From Bolinopsis microptera (taxonomy: Eukaryota > Ctenophora > Tentaculata > Lobata > Bolinopsidae), in contig NC_087075.1 of the NCBI RefSeq assembly GCF_026151205.1, forward strand, positions 8,731,303-8,795,302: 64,000 bases of DNA, in the 5' to 3' direction. Positions 1 through 10,900 of this stretch are shown here, piece by piece (within the stretch, counting starts at the first letter, position 1; the number at the start of each line of letters is the position of its first letter). The notes below the pieces were generated by a model. That model saw nothing but the letters and a program-made list of their open reading frames with translations, made no database searches and had not been told where the DNA came from. The position numbers and the translations under genes were made by a program.

Positions 1-1980
1 TCTATCACAAACGTATTTTAGGAAACCTCCTACTTCCCTGATCTTGCACTCACCTGAAGTTAACTTATTAAACATTTTGAATTTTGAACCATATTCCATA
101 ACCTGAATAATGAATCTGTAATATACAAGATTACTTTTATTCGAATGTTCAAAAAGTTACCAGCATTTGAACCGGAGCTGGAACCAGGGCCATATCTTGC
201 TTTTTTCGGAGGATATGGATTGTCTTGCGACGAAATAATATCATATAAAACGATGATAGCAAGTGGCAAAAAAATCCGCATTTGAATTTGCAAAAATGTA
301 GGATTTGTTATAAGAAAATGAATAATTTTTCTGGGTCAACCTGGCCTTGCTTATATAAGTGTTTATTGTTATATATTATGCTCATATCATACTTGCCACC
401 CCATGGCAACATTAAAATAGATGCGACTATTCGGATAACCGCTAAAACACTATTTAATACCAGGTCACGCTGCTCTGTGCGTTTGGTCAGATGATTCAAT
501 TAGAGTTAGAAAAATGACTGACGGACCAAACTTGATCAATTAACAAAGATTTTTTATAAGAGAGGCTGGGCCAAGATAGCCCACGAGAGGATAGCATTGA
601 GATGCTCTGCCTACCTCTGGGGTGTGGCAACCCTGGGGAAGGTTGCCGGTGAAATCAGAGTGATTGGTGGAGGATGGCGTAAAGATTATGTGTTCAGGGA
701 CAGTTCTCAATAAATTATAACCAAAAAGGAACGACCGATCACCGTAAACCATGATGTTGCTAAGCGCAAAATGGTACAGGGTCCCCGACCTTGGTAATGT
801 GCACGGAGGACACCAGTAACGCGGGTACCATGCTTTGCAGGCATGAGCTGAAAAGTTTAACCTAGCTGCAGAGAGGTGTAAATTCCTTAGGCACATGTAT
901 TACAAATTTACTGATGGATCGCATCACCAATTAATCGTCACTGATTGGATGACATGAATTGAATTATATAAGATTGACGCATCACCTGTAGCTTTATCAA
1001 ATGTATTGCTAGTGCTTCTTAGTAAGACATCTAGCGTCTAGCAGTTCGCTCATTGCAGTTCGCTCAGAACAGGGTTTTTACCAAGTTTCTGTGATTGTCC
1101 CCATTATTGCGGGTTCCAAAGTAAGTCTCGTTTATGCTGAGACTTATCACAATCAATATCATTTTATTTTACAATAACCGTCCCGTACACGGATTGATCG
1201 TGGCTCGTGCGTATGATAGCATTGGGGTGTTATACTTGACGTTCAATATGTTGCGAGGTTTGCTATTCTTTTCAACTCTTATAAAAACAAAGGCTGACAT
1301 CTCAGACAGCATTGTTTTCTACGACGTCAAACATTTGACACCCAAATGCTACAGAAAAATGGTGTCTTTTCTTTTTTCTTGTGTCACTGGTCAGTGGTCA
1401 GGTCTCCAATGCTCTATCTTACAGTGGTCACGATCTTACCATTAGTGATATTGACCACAGCTACAGCCCCCTACGAAGAAGAGGTCAGCCGTTAACCTTA
1501 TCAATATCAAGAGCCGACGAACAACATGTTCAATGGCCAACAATAAATATTGAAGATTCTCTAACATGCTACCAGTGCAATAAATTCTTACTGCCAGCCC
1601 AAATAATGGCCGTTGAATGCTCAATATAGCAATACAAATAAAATAATACTAGCTGTTCGGGAGCTATTCTATTGCCACCTCTGTTTCATTGGTATCCCTT
1701 TCACAACAGGGAAAAAAGGAAATCGCGGCATGTACGGAATCGCGATTTTTCCCATTATTTGCGACAAATTTTATGTATAGTTTAATGTATAGTCTGTTAA
1801 AAATCGCGGTATCTCGAATTTTGGCCAAAATAATCGCGAAATCCTTTTGTACCTGTAATGCACAATGAGCCGTAATTTGGGGCTAGGATCTTGTCAATTC
1901 CCTCACGACTGAAAATAATAACTTTTTCAGAATATCTGTTAACTGCATCACGTGATTTAACTAATAACATTCCATTTTAG
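1..1980. other. No gene identified; upstream of first visible rootletin exon
   Basis: I find no convincing exon here. The first rootletin exon starts at 1981 with two bases of a split codon, so at least one more 5' exon must exist. None of the open stretches here encodes coiled coil, and none ends with a donor in the needed phase that I could defend. Longer open frames at 540-896 (minus) and 1381-1629 (plus) lack a recognisable domain. The missing N-terminus probably lies upstream of the window. Confidence 0.5.
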
Positions 1981-4900
1981 CCCGACTAGAACAACAATGC
2001 AAGTCTGCCTACTTGGAAGCACAAAGCTTGCTCGACAACGAGAGATTAGCAAGAGAACAACTGGAGATTGTGCTGGGTGAGAGGACCAACTCTTTCAACG
2101 ATCAACAACGAAAGTAAGATCCCTAAATTAGTTTGTGTATTTAAACCTCGTGAAGTTAAATGATGTTTAATTTCGACGATAAATAATTCCCGGAACAATC
2201 TATAGCATAGTTTATTGTACCGACGAAACATCTGACCGGTGACCTGGGGGTCCTTTGCCTAAAAAGTACCGGTTAATAGTTTTAGAGTACTAGTAAATTT
2301 TATTATTCAATTTCATCTCAGTATATCAGTCTGTTAGCTTGTAATTTCGCAACTCGCAAGTTACATTTGAAATATAATTTGTTTGTTTGTGTCAATAACA
2401 ATCTGTCGTCCAGGTTCGAGAGCGAGAAAACAGAGCTACAGGGGACTATTCAGCAACTGCAGAGTACAGTTGACACGCTGACTCGGGACCTTGCTTCCAC
2501 TGACACCGAACTCAACAAGACCAAGGCTGACTTCTCTGATCTGGTGAGTTGTTCGTTTCAACTTACGTTTCTAATCTTAAAGTTAAACATTGAACAGGGA
2601 TCTGAAGTCGATTGTATTTATTTGGTAAACCCTGCGCCGAAACGTTTAAGTCTTATATGGTCGACTGGTCGAGCGATCACTTTAATTTGCAGCAGATGTA
2701 TTACTATTAATGCATTTATAAAATTGGGACCAATGTAAGTGTCAAGTTAATTCCCTTTCCTAATGCCAGAGCTTTGAGTGGCATAACTTACCCTGTAATC
2801 GATTTCTAATGGACTTCTGATTGAATCGAGCATACTGTCACCAGTATTACTATACATGCACCATCCTTTGCTTTACATTCTTTTATCTCTAACTTCACGC
2901 AAATTTCTGCACACTCGACCCAAATACCCCCTTCTCGCTCAGTTTGCCTCACTGTGAAATGTTCCAGGACCACGAAAAGGGTATGACAGACGCACATCTC
3001 TCCCGAGAATCGGAGAAAGCAAAGAATCTGAAGAATGAAGCTGAGTCGTACAGTACCACTCTCAAGGACATCATCAACGCGGTGTCACGTGCACAGGCTG
3101 CCATGGGACTGGATTGTACCCTGGATTCCTCTCTTAGAGACATCCCCAGACCAGGGTCTCCTAAACGATCTGCCTCACCAACACGGGACGTTGCACGAAC
3201 TGGTGAGTCATCCTAGTGGATAATTGTATTTCTGTTTCACAATTGTTGTAACTGTGACCCAGCCCCAGGACGTTGTGCCCCAGACTCCCGAGCACTTGTA
3301 GTGCAATTAAGTCTTAAAAAAGGGGATATTTCAAATTCAATTGTTATCTACTATATCTCTATATTTCCCCCTCCCCATATACTAACTATGTGTCCTAACA
3401 GGAACAACTAGTTCAATTGTTAAATGTTAACTACTAATTTCCCCCTCCCCATATACTAACTATGTGTCCTAACAGGAGCAACTAGTTCAATTGTTAACTA
3501 CTATATTTCCCCCTCCCCATATACTAACTATGTGTCCTAACAGGAGCAACTAGTTCAATTGTTAACTACTATATTTCCCCCTCCCATATACTAACTATGT
3601 GTCCTAACAGGAGCAACTAACGATGTTGTGAACTCTGTCCTCTCCTCCGTACCCTCCCAACACCTCTGTGAATGGGCTGCTAGCTCTGTCAGGTACAGTT
3701 CTATAGTTGCTCTACTACTTTTACTGTTCACAATATTCATTGTATTTCGCTACATTACCAACTAATTGGAATTAGTGAAAACTACCCCTATACTATCTCA
3801 ATTGTTAACACACCCTCGTTGTAACAGGGCTACAATCTGTGGATTTGAGGGTAGAATAGAGGAGCTGATGGCAAACGTAGAAGCAGGGTTAGACTCGCTG
3901 GATGAGAGTCACAAGGAGAGTGGTAAAGTGAGGGGTGAGAACGCTGGACTGTCCAAGGCGTGCGAGGCGCTCAAGGCTGAAATCTCCGAGGTCAAAGGTG
4001 AGGATTTTTGGGGCGAACTTTCTTGGTACATTATAGTTTTGTTTTCGTTTCGATTAAAACTTTTTTCAAATCTTTACTTTCAGTTGAATCGAATGTTTTT
4101 TATTGTATCAATTGTGTTACCTACTATTTTTTGTGCTCGGTTAGCGATGGAGAAATACCTGATTACCATTTTCCTTCAGACTCATTAGACGAGAGGTCCG
4201 GGCAATACAACAAAGCAATGGACGAAATATCAGCCCTCAGCACCGCTAAATCAGGTTTTTATTTGATAGTTTTACAAAAATTATTAAACTAAAATGATCA
4301 AGCTCAAACTTTGAAAATATGTTCCATTAATTATTGAGTGTAAAATGCTAAAAGTATTTTCAGAAAAATCAAAATGTACTCTCACGCACTCATGTTTTTG
4401 TTTTCTAATTTGATCGGTCTTTATTTGATCGGACATTACGTGGACGCTGAATGGGTCCACGTAATATCAACCAGTAGTAAAGTCCGGCTACTGGATGTAT
4501 AACTCTCAAAAACATTTTTGCATCCATGATTAGTCCAATCAAAATTATTTGTCCACGTATCGGAACATCTTTAATTCCCTCTTCTCCGTACTGCCCTTAT
4601 AAAAAAAAGTTTCAGTAACCAGTACTTTTTTCTTGATTTTGTCTTTTTTATACGGATACACCATGACATCACATTTCCAGCACATCTGTCCACCGCTGGC
4701 CGATGTTTGGCTACTCTTCCACACGTTCTTACATCCAGAACAACAGAAGTGGCCAAACATTCTATTTTTGCCCTGATTAACTGCTGAACCGCTGCTCTGA
4801 AAAGAGAGATATTTTAGATACATTCGTTAAAAATGTGTACTAAGCTCCTCTTAGCTCACCTAATGAAACTATTATGGTTACCAAAATCAGGATTCGTAAA

Positions 4901-7900
4901 CTAATTTTACCGCTGTATTTTTTGAAAAAAAAGATGGCATTTCAAATTGAAACGTTTTAAAAACATGATAAAAAACACATGATCATACAAGATGAAGTCC
5001 AGAATATATAAATATTGAGCAGAATATCTTACTTGATCCGACATTGTCTGTGTGAGGATCTCAAATCAAAGGAAATGTTAGATCGAATCCAATGAAAGGT
5101 GTTTAGCAATAAAATGAAGACCGCGATTCTAATCGGCTTATTAAGAGATTAAGGTGACAAGCATCAGTGTGAAAATGGTAAGCATCAGCGTTTGGCTGGC
5201 AAGAGTCATCCAGCTTTAAGTGTTCATCAACCGAAAAGACTGCTTGAAAATTATGTAGAAATTCAAACTTCACCGTTTGGCTGGCAGATAATAACATGAT
5301 CTGCCAGCCAGGCACGTAAAAATTTTGCGAAATAGGGTGTTTTAGACGACATTTGGCATTAAAGAAATTTGTAGGACAGCAATAAACTGGGATTGAAAAG
5401 AATCAAGTACTCACGTAAATTTGGTAACTTCACAACAGCAATCTGCATTCTCCAATCAGAATTTATGACTTACTCAGGCCTCATCGTCTTAAGATTTTGA
5501 CATTTCCTACGGCCTAGGAGACACTATTGACTATTTATAGAAGTCTTCTAGAATGTTCGCTTCGATGTTATGACAGATATTTACTAATTCACATTTCAAA
5601 TCTTTGACTGACTGCAGTCATAAACACAGCCCAGTTACCAGGCGACCATGGGGACTAGGGGGCTTATCTTTTTTCTGGGGTTCAATTTTTTTTCCGGTGG
5701 GTGCAGCCACCCTAGCCCGCCCCCCCCCCCCCCCCCCCCCCCCCCTGACTACGTGCCTGCTGCCAGCCATCTTGCCAGCCAAACGGAGAAGTGTAAATTT
5801 ATACTAAATGTATTACCAGTTTTTCTTCAGCCGATGAATCTCTGATCATGATTCCAACTTTGTACATCGTCGAAATGCACCGGTCGAATTGTCAGTAGAA
5901 CGGTCGACCGACTTGAGCGCCATCTTTAATTAGTTTGTTTTTTAAATACACGTCTTCAGGTCTAGAAAAGAAGATTTGGGAGAATCAAACTTTCAAAATA
6001 TATTCCATTAATTATTAAGTGTAAAATGCTACAAATATTTTCAGAAAAATCAAAATGTACTCTCACGCACCCATGTTTTTGTTTTCTAATTTGATCGGAC
6101 TTTATTTGATCGGACATTACGTGGACGCTGAATGGGTCCACGTAATATCAACCAGTAGTCAAGTCCGCTACTGGATGTATAACTCTCAAAAACATTTTTG
6201 TATCCATGATTTTGTCCAATCAAAATTATTTGTCCACGTATTGGAATTCCTTGTATTCCACCTTCTCCGTTTTGCCATCAGTACAAAAATGCAGAGTTTC
6301 AGTAACCAGTACTTTTTTCTTGATTTTGTCTTCTTTATATGGATACACCATGACATCACATTTCCAGCACATCTGTCCACCGCTGGCCGATGTTTGGCTA
6401 CTCTTCCACTCTTTCTTACATCCAGAACAACAGAAGTGGCCAAACATTATATTTTGGCCCTGATTGACTGCTGAACCGCTGCTCTGAAAAGAAAGATATT
6501 TTTTCGAGACATTCGTTAAAAAATGTGTACTAAGCTCCTCTTAGCTCACCTAATGAAACTACTTTGGTTACCAAAATCAGGAATTGTTAGCTAATCAAAC
6601 TTTGTGAACCGCTGTACAACCGGTGTATTTTTTCCATTTCACCCTTTTGAAAAAAGGCAATAGTGAAAGGTTACGAATGGTCGTTTTTGCAGAAAAACGT
6701 GGATTTTGGAGATTGGGGTAGGTGGGTCAAATATATGTCGTGTTCCTTCCGTCCGTTACCAAGCAACGAAAAAGTTGCGCGCGCGCGAGGATTGCTTGCG
6801 GAGATGTGATGTATAGATAGCCTGTGATCTATGAATGCGCGGCGCGACTGTGTTTTAATGTATATGATGCATGTTATGTATAATATTACTAATAGGTAAT
6901 TCGCCCAATTTGTACGTGGCACGCGTAGTGTATTGATGTGTACACGAGTATAGTTTACCTTTGCTGATAATTTCTTGAATTACAGATACAAGTTAAGTTC
7001 TACGGCAATTGAACTGAATTTTTTCCCGTATTTGATGCATAATTTATCAATATTATTATCATGAAGATTGAAGTGAGCTGATTGGAGCTTATACTTAAAT
7101 TTATAGTAAATGTGAAATGGAAATCTAGCGTCCGCCAAAACGAAACAACGGGCGCAATTCTTGTTTGGAGATGAAAGTTGGCATTTCAAATTAAAACGTT
7201 TTAAAAACATGATAAAAACACATGATCATACAAGATGAAGTCCAGAATATATAAATATTGAGCAGAATATCTTACTTGATCCGACATTGTTCGCCTGTGT
7301 GAGGATCTCGAATCAAAGGAAATGTTAGATCGAATCAAAGGAAATGTTGGATCGAATCCAAGGAAATGAGGACCGCGATTCGAATCGGTTCATTAAGGCC
7401 AGAGGTGGGGGGGGGAGGGGGTAACAATTCTTTTTTCCGTTTTCACATATTTGATCAGAGCTTAGATGGCAAGTAGTAAGTACGTACGGTGCAGGGCTTT
7501 AAGTACGTACGGTACAGCTACTTTTAAAGGTACGTACCGTACAGGCACTGTAAGGTACAATTTTTTTTCAAATTTTTAGAATCAACTTCAGTGAATTACT
7601 TGCAATTTTTGATTAGTATTATCATCATAATTTTTGAAATAGAAGTCGAAAATAAACACAGTGGTTAAAACAATACAAGATTGAAGAGGAAAATTTGTGT
7701 ACCGGATCGCTCTTAGTCTTAACCGGTACTACACTACTACTACTTGTCATTATCGTTAAACTCAAAGCTTCATCCTTTTGTTGCAGTATACGAACACCAG
7801 CTTTTCAGCTAGCTCAGGTCGCAACCTTAATCTACGCTTGTCCATAATATACTTGTAATCTCTAAAATTGGTCTCACAAATTGACGAAGAACTTAAAACA

Positions 7901-10900
7901 CTGAATGAATACTATTTGGGCCAACTGTTTAAGCAGAAAAAATTTTGAGAATTTCGCGCGAAGGTTCCAATTCTTCTACTTCTGGATTAATCTGCGCACG
8001 TACCGTCTAGTTTTTGTTTCCATTGCTATCAACTGGATTTGTACCTTTCAGCCTACTTTATTAAGTACGTACCGTACAGCTAATTTAAAGGTACGTACCG
8101 TACGTACTTGCCATCTTAGGATCAGAGCTGCTGGAGACGAACAAGAAGAAAAAACCGGACCAAAATCTGACATTGTGTTTTCGAGATATTACATGTAAAA
8201 CTTTAACTTAAACTCAAAAAAGGTAAACCTCCTTTTCGGGAAAAGACTGGCCACACCCAGAAGCTGAAATTTGGTACAGGTGTTCCTTGGGTTGTTGCAC
8301 AAAAACGTTATGTTTTAGAATTTTGATTTGAAAACTGGAAAAACGATTTTTACCCCCCGCCGCCCCCCCCCCCCCCCCCCCCCCCTCTGGCTTTAGTGTT
8401 ACTAGCATCAGTGTGAGCCTCATGGTAAGCAACAGCGTTTGGCTGGCATGAGTCATCCAAATATGCGTTCAGAACGCATACCTACTTGTCGGAAATTTGG
8501 TTGAAATTTAAACTTCTCCGTTTGGCTGGCAGATAATAACCTGATGTGCCAGCCAAACGGAGAAGTGTAAATTTATACTAAATTTATTACCAGTTTTTCT
8601 TCAGCCGATGAATATCTTATCATGATTCCAACTTTGTTAGTCGAAATGCACCGGTCGAATTGTCGGTAGAATGGTCGACCGACTTGAGCGCCATCTTTAA
8701 TTTGTTTTTTAAAAACTCACGTTTTCAGGTCTAGAAAAGAAGAGTAAAGATTTGGGAGATAGTTTGACGAGTTCTCGTGGCGAGGCTTCCAATCTTACTA
8801 CACTTAACACCGAGCTTAATGTTCAGGTATGAAGGAACCTTTAAATTACTGCAGCGTATTCATAATCATATTAGATGCAATCTTTTCTATTTTATGTCGA
8901 GTCTTTGGGAGTTTCAGCGTATACATTTAATAATTTATCACCTCAAATATTCATGGTTCGCGCATCAAGCATGTGTACATTCCTAGGATGATCTCTTTCT
9001 CATTAAGTTATTACACGGACCTTACTACTATACAGGTTGCGGGACTACAATCTGAGAAGGAGCGTCTGTTAGCTGAAAAGAGTAAGAGGAAGGATCAACT
9101 AGCTCATTTAACTGAGGTGAGTGTTATGACGTCACTTGGTTTTGTCATGATGTCACTTGGTTTTGTTATGACGTCACGTAGTTTAGTTTTGAGGGAAACA
9201 TCACGTGTAATCATGACGTCATGTGATATCCAATCACCCTAAATGGTGACATTATCAATATCAATGGTTCGACACTGTTATTGTTTTTTTTTTAAACAAT
9301 CAATGATGGTGTCTGGACTTTTAAATCGATGCCCTGTAAATATCAAAATTATTTTTCATATTACATATTTATTATTTAATAATCATGTTCAAATTATTTT
9401 GCTACATCTGAGTATAAAAAGTCAAAAGTAGCGAATTTTAGCTAATCCCGACACACTCTACGCGAATTAGGAGCAAACATCAAAGCAGTGTGTACTCTAA
9501 AACTACACGACTAGTGACTGGAGGTAATCAGCGGCCCATTACACACAAATAGAGACCCCTGCCATTCCACGTTAAGGGTAATTACATGGCAGGTGGCCAA
9601 TTAGGAACCCTTATTCAGTCACGTGACAAAGAATAAAGTAAAGTGGTCAGAGAGAGGAGGGTTTAATAGACATCCGGGTTCGAGCCCTCCAGCAAGCTCA
9701 TGCAACCCCTTCTTTCTTTTATACATCCGAGTAGCAACTACCGTGTACAGTCTTTTACTTTCGGTATATCTTTTCTTTGTCATGTCTTTAGTTAATTGTA
9801 CTTGGGCGCGAAATTTGAAACTTGCAATATGCATATTGTGAAGCTGTTTTAGAGTTTATTCAAGACATTTGGGCTCGGGTTAATTATTTGTTGAATTGTT
9901 TTATCGTCAGTCGTTATTTGCACTACAAACCCATCGCTTTTATTTTGTCTTACCATTTGCTTCGAACTTCTTTTTTCTTTATCACCATTCTATGTATACT
10001 GTATAGGTCCAGTTGCCTCTACGGAGAAAGAAGTATGAACCAGCCTACCTAACGAACTTTACGGCTACCCCTTGTCGAATATCAGATTGACAGTACACGG
10101 TTCCAATTTCCATTCAATCGGGCCACATTGCAGTGTGAGGCCCTGTGATTCAGTTTGAAATATTAGAAAGAACAGCTTTCAACTAGTGATTATCAAGTGA
10201 TTATCAAGTGATTATCAAGTGATTATCAAGTGATTATCAAGTGATTATCAAGTGATTATCAAGTGATTATCAAGTGATTATCAAGTGATTATCAAGTGAT
10301 TATCTCTTACTAATATCTGAGTTGAATCTCTACTGAACATGATGCGAGGATCCCGACCTGTGCATAACCTGGTGAAGGTACATGGTTACCTCCACATAGA
10401 TGAGGACTCGGAGAACCAATCCCCCGGTGGTAACACCACTGGGCCTAACCTAAGCTACGTAGTCTTGGACCCTCATGGGGGTAATGAAAAACCCGGCAAA
10501 CAGAGAAATTTTGAGAATTCAGGTGGTGATCATGATCATAGGTCTCCTGAGAGGAGATTAGATGATCATAGATCTCCTGAGAAGAGATTAGATGATCATA
10601 GGTCTCCGGAGACAAAAACTCTCAATATCAGTGATCATAACATGAGGGATCAAACAAGGGTTACTGGTCATAAATCAGCTCACCAGAGAAAAGATCGCCA
10701 TGATCATCGCATTAATCATCGCAATGATCATCGTATTGATCATCTTATTGACCATCGCATTGACCATCGTAATGACCATCGTAATGACCATCGCAACATA
10801 ACGACAAGCTCGCACAACGACATCAGCAATCTAAATCAGACAAACGATTCCAGTCAGTCTGCCATAATAGATGTGACGGAGGATCTGTATCAGACTCCGC

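Larger units (their letters stand above)
4303..8728. repeat. Tandem duplication inside rootletin intron 6
   Basis: Unit A (about 4303-5983) and unit B (about 5987-8728) begin with near-identical sequence, aaactttgaaaatat versus aaactttcaaaatat, and stay alignable. Both carry the small zinc-binding mini-gene, the tttggctggcagataataac motif, a poly-C tract, and the 3' end of the intron. Unit A ends in a truncated copy of exon 7 (5960-5983, gtctagaaaagaagatttgg). It lacks seven bases present in the functional exon 7 at 8729 and joins unit B at gggaga. Unit B is longer because of later insertions, including a 651-bp inverted-repeat element. The exon 7 fragment shows the duplication began within the exon. 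Confidence 0.8.

Noticed and set aside
540-896. 118-codon minus-strand open frame near the window start
   Set aside because: No domain, no splice context and uneven composition; a weak resemblance to retroelement peptides could not be supported.
1381-1629. Candidate missing N-terminal exon of rootletin
   Set aside because: Not coiled coil, and no donor gives the phase needed by exon 1981.
9640-9715. tRNA gene
   Set aside because: Only a B-box-like gggttcgagccctcc is present; no paired acceptor stem or clear A box.
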